Of a stretch of 64,000 nucleotides of DNA, positions 43,901-54,294 are shown piece by piece. The stretch is from Amphiduros pacificus (Eukaryota; Annelida; Polychaeta; Phyllodocida; Hesionidae). Made by a program: the position numbers and the translations under genes. The stretch covers positions 2,051,001-2,115,000 of the forward strand of contig OX439010.1 in assembly GCA_949316495.1 (NCBI GenBank), in the 5' to 3' direction. The notes under the pieces are model-generated. The model searched no databases. It saw nothing but the letters and a program-made list of their open reading frames with translations, and was not told the DNA's origin. Every line of letters starts with the position of its first letter. Position 1 is the stretch's first letter.

Positions 43901-44865
43901 TTTTTTTCTATAGTGCATCTCACCCCATTGCACATTTATAATTTGTTTGGAGAAAGCAGTGATCAGTATGCATATATGAAAAATTCAAAACCAATATTTC
44001 CCCCCTTTTTCGAGTTACCGTTGATCATCGGCACGTCAGAAATCGATTGGGTGGCTCCGAAATTTTGTTCTAAAGTGCATCTCACCCCATTCCACATTTC
44101 TGATCTGTTTGGAGAAATCAGTGATCAGTATGCATATATGAAAAATTCAAAACCAATATTTCGCCCCTTTTTCAATTTACCGTTGATCATCGGCACGTCA
44201 GAAATCGATTGGGTGGCTCTGAAATTTTGTTCTAAAGTGCATCTCACCCCATTTCACATTTCTGATTTGTTTTGAGTCTGCAGTGATCAGTATGCATATA
44301 TGAAAAATTCAAAACCAATATTTCGCCCCTTTTTCGAGTTAACGTTGATCATCTGCACATCAGAAATCGATTGGGTGGCTCCGAAATTTTTTTCTAAAGT
44401 GCATCTCACCCCATTCCACATTTCTGATCTGTTTGGAGAAAGCAGTGATCAGCATGCATATATGAAAAATTCAAAACCAATATTACGCCCTTTTTCGAGT
44501 TAACGTTGATCATCTGCACATCAGAAATCGATTGGGTGGCTCCGCAATTTTTTTCTAAAGTGCATCTCACCCCATTCCACATTTCTGATCTGTTTGGAGA
44601 AAGCAGTGATCAGTATGCATATATGAAAAATTCAAAACCAATATTTCGCCCTTTTTTGAGTTACCGTTTATCATCGGCACGTCAGAAATCGATTTGGTGG
44701 CTCCGAAATTTTTTCTGAAGTGCATCTCACCCCATTCCACATTTCTGATCTGTTTGGAGACTGCAGTGATCAGCATGCATATATGTAAATTACAAAACCA
44801 ATATTTCGCCCTTTTTCGAGTTAACGTTGCTCATCGGCACGTCAGAAATCGATTGGGTGGCTCCG
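40915..44865. repeat. Satellite A HOR-C: 1770-bp (11-mer) repeat at the array edge
   Basis: The segment beginning at 41563 recurs at 43332 (offset 1769). The blocks at 42089 and 42530 recur at 43859 and 44300 (offset 1770). Each copy includes short monomers in which TTTTTCTAAAGTGCATC is reduced to TTTTTTTTAAGTACATC (about 41970, 42940 and 43740). It also includes variants such as GAGATACCG and AATTCATACC. Short monomers are commoner here than in the rest of the array. The final monomer stops abruptly inside GGTGGCTCCG at 44865, where satellite B begins. Confidence 0.85.
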
Positions 44866-46985
44866 GGCCAAAAATTCTGAAAACGGCCTGCCAGGAGAAA
44901 TTTTCCACACTCCATTTACGGCATCCGAAAAGTGGTCAAAATTCCAAAATGAAGATTTTTCGGCCCAAAAAAACGCGATTTTGATGATTTTTGGGGAAAT
45001 GAAGGCCAAAAATTTCGAAAACGGCCTGCCACGAGAAATTTTCCACACTCCATGTTTGGCATCCGAAAAGTGGTCACAATTCCAAAATGAAGATTTTTCT
45101 GCCCAAAAAAACACGTTTTTGATGATTTTCGGGGAAATGAAGGCCAAAAATTCCGAAAACGGCCTGCCACGAGAAATTTTCCACACTCCATTTACAGCAT
45201 CCAAAAAGTGGTCAAAATTCCAAAATGAAGATTTTTCAGCCAAAAAAAACGCGTTTTTGATAGGGCATCACATCGTTGGATTTCATCGATATGGTACGAT
45301 ACGTATCGATGATTTATCAATATTCGATACATATCGATATTACTGGACCAAAATAGAAGGCATGAAAACTGTCCACGTACAAGCTCTCCCAACGGCGATA
45401 AACTTCATATCTTTGGGTTAAAATATGCACAGAAATATTCTACGGCGTGTCAACAGTAGTCCGCCTCAAATTGATAAGTGTAGACCTATACCTTGCTCAA
45501 ATCGTAGAAAATGTGAATTTAACAAATGTGCATACGCAACGCGAGTTCATCATTTCGAAAACCGGAAGTGACGGGGAGAAGCTCTTAATTTTGGCACGAA
45601 AATGATTGGAGAGCTGCTACAACGTGTTCATTACCATTGAAATATTAATATATTGCGCAATGATGGATCCCTTAGTCTTCGTATTTACATTTTAAAGATT
45701 CAAAAATGTATCGATGCGTAAAATATCGAGGCAAAAACCTGTCTTTTTATGATGATATGAGGGCCCAATTCAATACAAATAATATATCGAAGCTTCAGGA
45801 TGACAATACCGGTTATCATATCGATGTCTGTATACCGGTATCTCGATAATATCACGTACCGGTGTGATACCCTAGTTTTTGATGATTTTCGGGGAAATGA
45901 AGGCCAAAAATTCTGAAAACGGCCTGCCAGGAGAAATTTTCCACACTCCATTTACGGCATCCGAAAAGTGGTCAAAATTCCAAAATGAAGATTTTTTGGC
46001 CAAAAAAAATGCGTTTTTGATGATTTTCGGGGAAATGAAGGCCAAAAATTCTGAAAACGGCCTGCCTCGAGAAATTTTCCACACTCCATTTACGGCATCC
46101 GAAAAGTGGTAAAAATTCCAAAATGAAGATTTTTCGGCCCAAAGAAACGCGTTTTTGATGATTTTCGGGGAAATGAAGTCCAAAAAATCCAAAAACGGCC
46201 TGACAGGAGAAATTTTCCGAACTCCATTTACAGCATCCGAAAGGTGGTCAAAATTCCAAAATGAAGATTTTTCGGCAAAAAAAAACGCGTTTTTGATGAT
46301 TTTCGGGCAAATGAAGGCCAAAAATTCTGAAAACGGCCTGCCACGAGAAATTTTCCACACTCCATTTACGGCATCCGAAAAGTGGTCAAAATTCCAAAAT
46401 GAAGATTTTTCGGCCCAAAGAAACGCGTTTTTGATGATTTTCGGGGAAATGAAGTCCAAACATTCCAAAAACGGCCTGCCACGAGAAATTTTCCACACTC
46501 CATTTACGGCATCCGAAAAGTGGTCAAAATTCCAAAATGAAGATTTTTCGGCCAAAAAAACGCGTTTTTGATGATTTTTGGGGAAATGAAGGCCAAAAAT
46601 TTCGAAAACGGCCTGCCACGAGAAATTTTCCACACTCCATGTTTGGCATCTGAAAAGTGGTCACAATTCCAAAATGAAGATTTTTCTGCCCAAAAAAACA
46701 CGTTTTTGATGATTTTCGGGGAAATGAAGGCCAAAAATTCCGAAAACGGCCTGCCACTAGAAATTTTCCATACTCCATTTACGGCATCCGAAAAGTGGTC
46801 AAAATTCCAAAATGAAGATTTTTCGGCCAAAAAAAATGCGTTTTTGATGATTTTCGGGGAAATGAAGGCCAAAAATTCCGAAAACGGCCTGCCACGAGAA
46901 ATTTTCCACACTCCATTTACAGCATCCAAAAAGTGGTCAAAATTCCAAAATGAAGATTTTTCTGCCAAAAAAAAACGCGTTTTTG
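44866..46985. repeat. Satellite B ~966-bp (7-mer) block duplication spanning the MITE
   Basis: The monomers at 44981-45260 reappear at 46568-46978, and those right of the MITE (45875 on) match 46979 on. The shared variants are private: GGCCAAAAATTTCGAAAACGG, CATGTTTGGCATC, GGTCACAATTCC and TTTACAGCATCCAAAAAG. The offset is 1587 bp with the 614-bp element, or about 973 bp without it, so close to seven monomers. One copy carries the transposon and the other does not, which orders the events: block duplication first, insertion later. Confidence 0.8.
45253..45882. mobile_element. 614-bp non-autonomous hAT-type transposon (MITE) with 8-bp TSD
   Basis: The element proper is 45261-45874. Its ends are inverted: left TAGGGCATCACATCG, and the right end read on the opposite strand is TAGGGTATCACACCG (13 of 15 match). 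GTTTTTGA flanks it on both sides (45253-45260 and 45875-45882), a perfect 8-bp target-site duplication. An 8-bp duplication with TAGGG-type ends is the hallmark of the hAT superfamily. Subterminal regions are rich in ATCGAT/CGATAT motifs. The interior (about 45350-45780) has no long reading frame and no transposase motif, so it depends on an enzyme encoded elsewhere. The unoccupied target is visible in the paralogous satellite segment at 46979-46986, which has GTTTTTGA once. The insertion therefore post-dates the local duplication of that segment. Confidence 0.92.
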
Positions 46986-47810
46986 ATGATTTTCGGGGAA
47001 ATGAAGGCCAAAAATTCTGAAAACGGCCTGCCAGGAGAAATTTTCCACACTCCATTTACGGCATCCGAAAAGTGGTCAAAATTCCAAAATGAAGATTTTT
47101 TGGCCCAAAAAAACGCGTTTTTGATGATTTTCGGGCAATTGAAGGCCAAAAATTCTGAAAACGGCCTGCCACGAAGAAATTTTCCACACTCCATGTACGG
47201 CATCAGAAAAGTGGTCAAAATTCCAAAATGAAGAATTTTTCGGTCAAAAATAAGCGTTTTTGATGATTTTTGGGTAAATGAAGGCCAAAAATTCCGAAAA
47301 TGGCCTGCCACGATTAATTTTCCACACTCCATGTACGGCATCGGAAAAGTGGTCAAAATTCCAAAATGAATATTTTTCGGCCAAAAAAAACGCGTTTTTG
47401 ATGATTTTCGGGGAAATGAAGGCCAAAAATTCTGAAAACGGCCTGCCACGAGAAATTTTCCACACTCCATTTACAGCATCCGAAAAGTGGTCAAAATTCC
47501 AAAATGACGATTTTTCGGCCCAAAAAAACGCGTTTTTGATGATTTTCGGGGAAATGAAGGCCAAAAATTCTGAAAACGGCCTGCCACGAGAAATTTTCCA
47601 CACTCCATTTACGGCATCCGAAAAGTGGTCAAAATTCCAAAATGAAGATTTTACGGCCAAAAAAAACGCTTTATTGATGATTTTCGGGGAAATGAAGTCC
47701 AAAAATTCCAAAAAAGGCCTGACACGAGAAATTTTCCACACTCCATGTACGGCATCCGAAAAAACATCAAAATTCCAAAATGAAGATTTTTTGGCCAAAA
47801 AGAACACGTT

Positions 47811-50800
47811 TTAGATTATTTTCGGGGAAATGAAGGCCAAAAATTCTGAAAACGGCCTGCCACGAGAAATTTTCCACACTCCATGTACGGCATCGGAAAA
47901 GTAGTCAAAATTCCAAAATGAAGAATTTTCCGGCCAAAAAAAAGCATTTTTGATGATTTTCGGGAAAATGAAGGCCAAAAATTCCGAAAACGGCCTGCCA
48001 CGAGTAATTTTCCACACTCCATGTACGGCATCCGAAAAGTGGTCAAAATTCCAAAATGAAGATTTTTAGGCCAAAAATAACGTGTTTTTGATGATTTTCG
48101 GGAAAACGAAGGCCAAAAATTCTGAAAACGGCCTGCCATGAGAAATTTTCCACACTCCATGTACGGCATCGGAAAAGTGGTCAAAATTCCAAAATGAAGA
48201 TTTTTTGGCCAAAAAGAACACGTTTTAGATTATTTTCGGGGAAACGAAGGCCAAAAATTCTGAAAACGGCATGCCACGAGAAATTTTCCACACTTCATGT
48301 ACGGCATCAGAAAAGTAGTCAAAATTCCAAAATGAAGAATTTTTCGGCCAAAAAAAGCGTTTTTGATGATTTTTGGGAAAATGAAGGCCAAAAATTCCGA
48401 AAACGGTCTGCCACGAGTAATTTTCCACACTCCATGTACGGCATCGGAAAGGTGGTCAAAATTCCAAAATGAAGATTTTAAGGCCAAAAAGAACACGTTT
48501 TTGATGATTTTCGGGGAAATGAAGGCCAAAAATTCTGAAAACGGCCTGCCACGAGTAATTTTCCACACTCCATGTACGGCATCGGAAAAGTGGTCAAAAT
48601 TCCAAAATGAAGAATTTTTCAGCCAAAAATAAGCGTTTTTGATGATTTTTGGGAAAATGAAGGCCAAAAATTCCGAAAACGGCCTGCCAAGAGTAATTTT
48701 CCACACTCCATGTACGGCATCGGAAAAAACATCAAAATTCCAAAATGAAGATTTTTTGGCCAAAAAGAACACGTTTTTGATGATTTTCGGGGAAATGAAG
48801 GCCAAAAATTCTGAAAACGGCCTGCCACGAGAAATTTTCCACACTCCATGTACGGCATCGGAAAGGTGGTCAAAATTCCAAAATGAAGATTTTAAGGCCA
48901 AAAAGAACACGTTTTTGATGATTTTCGGGGAAATGAAGGCCAAAAATTCTGAAAACGGCCTGCCACGAGAAATTTTCCACACTCCATTTACGGCATCCGA
49001 AAAGTGGTCAAAATTCCAAAATGAAGATTTTACGGCCAAAAAAAAACGCTTTATTGATGATTTTCGGGGAAATGAAGTCCAAAAATTCCAAAAAAGGCCT
49101 GACACGAGAAATTTTCCACACTCCATGTACGGCATCCGAAAAAACATCAAAATTCCAAAATGAAGATTTTTTGGCCAAAAAGAACACGTTTTAGATTATT
49201 TTCGGGGAAATGAAGGCCAAAAATTCTGAAAACGGCCTGCCACGAGAAATTTTCCACACTCCATGTACGGCATCGGAAAAGTAGTCAAAATTCCAAAATG
49301 AAGAATTTTCCGGCCAAAAAAAAGCATTTTTGATGATTTTCGGGAAAATGAAGGCCAAAAATTCCGAAAACGGCCTGCCACGAGTAATTTTCCACACTCC
49401 ATGTACGGCATCCGAAAAGTGGTCAAAATTCCAAAATGAAGATTTTTAGGCCAAAAATAACGTGTTTTTGATGATTTTCGGGAAAACGAAGGCCAAAAAT
49501 TCTGAAAACGGCCTGCCATGAGAAATTTTCCACACTCCATGTACGGCATCGGAAAAGTGGTCAAAATTCCAAAATGAAGATTTTTTGGCCAAAAAGAACA
49601 CGTTTTAGATTATTTTCGGGGAAACGAAGGCCAAAAATTCTGAAAACGGCATGCCACGAGAAATTTTCCACACTTCATGTACGGCATCAGAAAAGTAGTC
49701 AAAATTCCAAAATGAAGAATTTTTCGGCCAAAAAAAGCGTTTTTGATGATTTTTGGGAAAATGAAGGCCAAAAATTCCGAAAACGGTCTGCCACGAGTAA
49801 TTTTCCACACTCCATGTACGGCATCGGAAAGGTGGTCAAAATTCCAAAATGAAGATTTTAAGGCCAAAAAGAACACGTTTTTGATGATTTTCGGGGAAAT
49901 GAAGGCCAAAAATTCTGAAAACGGCCTGCCACGAGTAATTTTCCACACTCCATGTACGGCATCGGAAAAGTGGTCAAAATTCCAAAATGAAGAATTTTTC
50001 AGCCAAAAATAAGCGTTTTTGATGATTTTTGGGAAAATGAAGGCCAAAAATTCCGAAAACGGCCTGCCAAGAGTAATTTTCCACACTCCATGTACGGCAT
50101 CGGAAAAAACATCAAAATTCCAAAATGAAGATTTTTTGGCCAAAAAGAACACGTTTTAGATTATTTTCGGGGAAATGAAGGCCAAAAATTCTGAAAACGG
50201 CCTGCCACGAGAAATTTTCCACACTCCATGTACGGCATCGGAAAAGTAGTCAAAATTCCAAAATGAAGAATTTTCCGGCCAAAAAAAAGCATTTTTGATG
50301 ATTTTCGGGAAAATGAAGGCCAAAAATTCCCAAAACGGCCTGCCACGAGTAATTTTCCACACTCCATGTACAGCATCCGAAAAGGGGTCAAAATTCCAAA
50401 ATGAAGATTTTTAGGCCAAAAATAACGTGTTTTTGATGATTTTCGGGAAAACGAAGGCCAAAAATTCTGAAAACGGCCTGCCATGAGAAATTTTCCACAC
50501 TCCATGTACGGCATCGGAAAAGTGGTCAAAATTCCAAAATGAAGATTTTTTGGCCAAAAAGAACACGTTTTAGATTATTTTCGGGGAAACGAAGGCCAAA
50601 AATTCTGAAAACGGCATGCCACGAGAAATTTTCCACACTTCATGTACGGCATCAGAAAAGTAGTCAAAATTCCAAAATGAAGAATTTTTCGGCCAAAAAA
50701 AGCGTTTTTGATGATTTTTGGGAAAATGAAGGCCAAAAATTCCGAAAACGGTCTGCCACGAGTAATTTTCCACACTCCATGTACGGCATCGGAAAGGTGG

Positions 50801-51100
50801 TCAAAATTCCAAAATGAAGATTTTAAGGCCAAAAAGAACACGTTTTTGATGATTTTCGGGGAAATGAAGGCCAAAAATTCTGAAAACGGCCTGCCACGAG
50901 TAATTTTCCACACTCCATGTACGGCATCGGAAAAGTGGTCAAAATTCCAAAATGAAGAATTTTTCAGCCAAAAATAAGCGTTTTTGATGATTTTTGGGAA
51001 AATGAAGGCCAAAAATTCCGAAAACGGCCTGCCACGAGTAATTTTCCACACTCCATGTACGGCATCGGAAAGGTGATCAAAATTCCAAAATGAAGATTTT
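47811..51100. repeat. Satellite B higher-order repeats: 10-mer and 7-mer copies
   Basis: Three collinear blocks start at about 47811, 49191 and 50156. The offsets are 1380 bp (10 monomers) and 965 bp (7 monomers). The phasing mark is ACGTTTTAGATTATTTTCGG, which also recurs about 417 bp (three monomers) inside each block (48228, 49608, 50573). The second block lacks three monomers present near 48760-49190 in the first. Copies are almost identical by eye, with only scattered changes such as CAAAACGGCC and GTACAGCATCCGAAAAGGGG in the third block. Confidence 0.85.
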
Positions 51101-51261
51101 TCGGCCAAAAAGAACGCGTTTTTGATGATTTTCGGGGAAATGAAGGCCAAAAATTCCGAAAACGGCCTGCCACGAGTAATTTTCCACACTCCATGTATGG
51201 TATCGGAAAAGTGGTCAAAATTCCAAAATGAAGATTTTTAGGCCAAAAAGAACGCGTTTTT

Positions 51262-51957
51262 AACGATTTTCGGGGAAATGAAGGCCAAAAATTCTGAAAA
51301 CGGCCTGCCACGAGAAATTTTCCACACTCCTTCGGAACATGTTTTTGATTATTTTCGGGGAAATGAAGGCCAAAAAATCTGAAAATGGCCTGCTACAAGA
51401 AATTTTCCACACTCCATGTACGGCATCGGAAAGGTGATCAAAATTCCAAAATGAAGATTTTTCGGCCAAAAAGAACGCGTTTTTGACGATTTTCGGGGAA
51501 ATGAAGGCCAAAAATTCCGAAAACGGCCTGCCACGAGTAATTTTCCACACTCCATGTATGGTATCGGAAAAGTGGTCAAAATTCCAAAATGAAGATTTTT
51601 AGGCCAAAAAGAACGCGTTTTTAATGATTTTCGGGGAAATGAAGGCCAAAAATTCTGAAAACGGCCTGCCACGAGAAATTTTCCACACTCCTTCGGAACA
51701 TGTTTTTGATTATTTTCGGGGAAATGAAGGCCAAAAAATCTGAAAACGGCCTGCTACAAGAAATTTTCCACACTCCATGTACGGCATGGTAAAAATTCCA
51801 AAATGAAGATTTTTCTGCCAAAAAGAACATGTTTTTGATGATTTTCAGGGAAATGAAGGCCAAAAATTCCGAAAACGGCCTACCACGAGAAATTTTCCAC
51901 ACTTCATGTACAGCATCGGAAAAGTGGTCAAAATTCCAAAATGAAGATTTTTCGGTT
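51262..51957. repeat. Satellite B terminal 361-bp composite repeats with truncated monomers
   Basis: A composite of two full monomers and one truncated monomer repeats with a 361-bp period. The hybrid junction CACACTCCTTCGGAACATG occurs at about 51324 and 51685. Here the segment between ACTCCATG and AAGAACATG, about 50 bp, has collapsed. A further shortened monomer at about 51781-51800 has GTACGGCATGGTAAAAATTCC. The array then ends at about 51957, where satellite C begins after ATTTTTCGG. Shortened, irregular monomers at an array edge fit reduced homogenisation there. Confidence 0.8.
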
Positions 51958-53518
51958 ATTTTTGTCCAAAATAAACAAAAAAAAATTTGGGTTGAAAAAA
52001 GTCAAATCTGATGAGAGCCAACCTCTCCCATATCTCAATTCTGACCATAGTTATGATGTCGAACCCCCCCCCCCAAATTTTTGTTTTCACCATGATGTCA
52101 ATAACTTATTTTTTACCAAAATGAAAAGAAAAAAATTTCGGGTCGAAAAAGTCAAATCTGACGAGGGCCAACCTCTCCAATATCTCAATTCTGACAACTG
52201 TCATGATGTCAAACCCCCAAAAACTTATTTTTTCACCAAAAGTGTCAATAACTTATTTTTGACCAAAATGAAAAGAAAGAAACTCCGGGTTGAAAAAAGT
52301 CAAATCTGATGAGAGCCAACCTCTTCCATATCTCAATTCTAACCAGTCATGATGTCGAACCCCCCCAAATTTTTTTTTCACCATGATGTCGAACCGAAAC
52401 AATTTTTTTTTTCACCAAATGTGCCAAAAGGTTATTTTTGTTCAAAATATACAAAAAAAAACTTCTGACCACAGTTATGATGTTTAACCCCCCCCCCCCC
52501 CCAAATATTTTTTTTCACCATGATGTCAATAACTTATTTTTGACCAAAATGAAAAGAAAAAAATTTTGGGTCGAAAAAAGTCATAACTGATGAGAGCCAA
52601 CCGCTCCAATATCTCAACTCTGACCACAGTCATGATGTCGTCCCCCCAAAAAATATTTTTTCACCAAAAGTGTCAAAAACTAATTTTTATCCAAAATGAA
52701 CAGAAAAAAATTTTGGGTCGAAAAAAGTCAAATCTAGCGAGAGCGAACCTCTCTGATATCCCAATTCTGACCCCAATTTTTTTTTCACCATGATGACGAA
52801 CCCCCCGAAAAAAGTCATAACTGATGAGAGCCAACCGCTCCAATATCTCAACTCTGACCACAGTCATGATGTCGTTCCCCCCAAAAAATATTTTTTCACC
52901 AAAAGTGTCAAAAACTTATTTTTTATCCAAAATGAACAGAAAAAAATTTCGGGTCTAAAAAAGTCAAATTTTACGAGAGCCAACCTCTCCAATATCTCAA
53001 TTCTGACCAGTCATGATGTCGAACCCCCCAAAAAAATTTTTTTACCAAAAGTGTCAAAAACTAATTTTTTGTTCAAAATGAACATAAAAAAATTTTGGGT
53101 CGAAAAAAGTCAAATCTTACAATAGCCAACCTCTCCTTTATGTCCATTCTGACCACTGTCATTATTGCGAACCCCCCTCCCCCCCAAATTTTTTTTCACC
53201 AAAAGTGTCAAAAACTTATTTTTTGTCCAAAATGAACAGAAAAAAATTTCGGGTCGAAAAATGTCAAATCTTACGAGAGCCAACCTCTCCGATATCTCAA
53301 TTCTGACCACAATCATGATGAAAAACCCCCCCAATTTTTTTTTTCACCATGATGGCGAATCCCCAAATTTTTTTTTTCACCAAAAGTGTTTAAAACTTTT
53401 TTTTAATCCAAAATGAACAGAAAAAAATTTCGGGTCGAAAAAAGTCGAATCTGACGAGAGCCAACCATATCTTTTTATCCAAAATGAACAGAAAAAAATT
53501 TCGGGTCTAAAAAAGTCA
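51958..53518. repeat. Satellite C, segment 1: degenerate ~150-bp repeat with poly-C and poly-T tracts
   Basis: A loose tandem repeat cycles through GTCAAAAACTTATTTTT, GTCCAAAATGAACAG, AAAAATTTCGGGTCG, GTCAAATCTGACGAGAGCC, AACCTCTCCAATATCTC, AATTCTGACCACAGTCATG, ATGTCGAACCCCCC and a T-rich run ending CACCAAAAGT. Spacings between GTGTCA marks at 52907, 53053 and 53207 are 146 and 154 bp. Units vary through homopolymer length (a 15-C run near 52488-52502) and internal deletions or duplications of the CACCATGATGTCGAACCCC module. Divergence between copies is clearly higher than in satellites A and B. The LINE at 53519 interrupts it. Confidence 0.9.
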
Positions 53519-54294
53519 TGCAAGATGCAAGATGGCAGTGTTTTGATCTAGCTCCGTATTTTGTTGGGTTTTCTAGCAATTTACGGTACTCTAACGCATC
53601 AAAAACACTCCAGAATACAAACTCACCTGTTCCAGCACACCTCTACCTAGAGTCTACGCATTTTTGAAGACTCTTGTAAACAATTGCAGTGTAAAATCTG
53701 ATCTGTAACGAGGGCTGGTATTTGATTCGCTTTACACGAAGCGCAGCGCTCGTCACACAGATCTTATTATACTCGTGGCGAGTGTTTACAAACTCCTCTC
53801 TCTCTCAAAAAATAAGCTTGGAATCACCTCCTTACTTAAAGGTTCCTAATCACCTAGGCAACCGTGTCTAATCACCTAGACAAAATATCCTAAACTGTCC
53901 AAGAACCTGGACAAAGCTTTGACCCAAACCAGGGACAAAACGCTATCTCTTCCCGCCTCATACAGATACGCCGAATCACCTCGGCACCATAGCTGAGCCT
54001 TCGCTCGCTCTTTTCTAAACATTCTGTACAAACTGAGGTAAAGAAATTAATAAATTGTCATAAGTTTCAATATTTTTTATTGGAATTGAAAGGCATTTGT
54101 TTAATCTCGAGCAGCCATTGACCGCTCGCTCACCCCAGCTATTTACGCAGTTATAAATAGTACATACACAGAATTTCCTACAACGGAAACAATTTTTCAA
54201 AATATTAAGCAAGCGACTCACCGGTTGGCAGGCTCTGACGTCTGACTAATCCGATCATCCAAGCGCTTAATATTCCACAACAATCAATTTCAAG
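53519..54294 (+). promoter_or_regulatory. 5' UTR / presumed internal promoter region of the LINE
   Basis: These 776 bases precede the LINE start codon and contain no long frame on the plus strand. The first bases hold AAGATGGC (53529-53536), a match to the YY1 core AANATGG, about 10 nt from the element's 5' end. AATCACCT occurs four times (53822, 53848, 53870, 53974). An internal promoter is expected here for a mobilisable LINE. The motif functions are inference from sequence alone. Confidence 0.55.

Larger units (their letters stand above)
1..44865. repeat. Satellite A: 161/162-bp tandem array with higher-order structure
   Basis: A head-to-tail monomer repeats from the first base to 44865, for example with TCGATT..GGTGGCTCC starting at 1, 163, 323 and 484. 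Monomer length is 162 bp in one class and 161 bp (occasionally 160) in others, giving about 278 copies. Each monomer holds two or more TGATCA palindromes, an ATCGAT, GCATGCATATATG and a CACCCCATTCCACATTTC stretch. All copies lie in one orientation and no other element interrupts them. The length is close to one nucleosome repeat, which is typical of centromeric or pericentromeric satellites. That location is inference; the tandem structure is read directly. No host gene is seen in this stretch. The open frames it contains result from 162 being 3 x 54 and are broken wherever a 161-bp monomer occurs. Confidence 0.98.
44866..51957. repeat. Satellite B: 138-bp tandem array (interrupted by a MITE)
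   Basis: The monomer is 138 bp: GGCCAAAAATT starts at 44866, 45004 and 45142. Landmarks in order are AACGGCCTGCCACGAG, AAATTTTCCACACTCCAT, a GGCATCCGAAAAGTGGTC segment, AAAATTCCAAAATGAAGA and TTTTTGATGATTTTCGGGG. About 47 monomers are present once the 614-bp insertion at 45261-45874 is excluded. The sequence is unlike satellite A. Because 138 is 3 x 46, long frames stay open on both strands at once, up to 306 codons on the minus strand at 48230-49150. Simultaneous opposite-strand openness and many length variants argue against coding. No host gene is seen. Confidence 0.97.

Noticed and set aside
1-44865. Dozens of repetitive ORFs (up to 255 codons) in satellite A read as a tandem-repeat protein family
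   Set aside because: They exist because the 162-bp monomer is 54 codons without a stop. Every 161-bp monomer shifts the frame, there is no start/stop or splice context, and variation falls on all codon positions.
1-44865. CRISPR array
   Set aside because: Repeats are contiguous with no unique spacers, the unit is 161 bp, and the surroundings are eukaryotic.
1-44865. CENP-B box in satellite A monomers
   Set aside because: I looked for the TTCG....A..CGGG pattern. TTCGCCCC and TTTCGAG are present but the remaining positions do not fit.
45872-49150. Long minus- and plus-strand ORFs in satellite B as genes
   Set aside because: The 138-bp period is a multiple of three and is open on both strands. 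The ORFs simply echo the repeat and end at truncated monomers or length variants.
51940-51975. Common origin of satellites B and C, from shared TCCAAAATGAA near the junction
   Set aside because: The shared stretch is short and A-rich, and the rest of the units do not align by eye. Chance or junctional microhomology is enough.
52590-53416. Small ORFs in satellite C (60-111 codons)
   Set aside because: Composed of homopolymer-encoded K/F/P runs and satellite units, with no conservation of frame between units.
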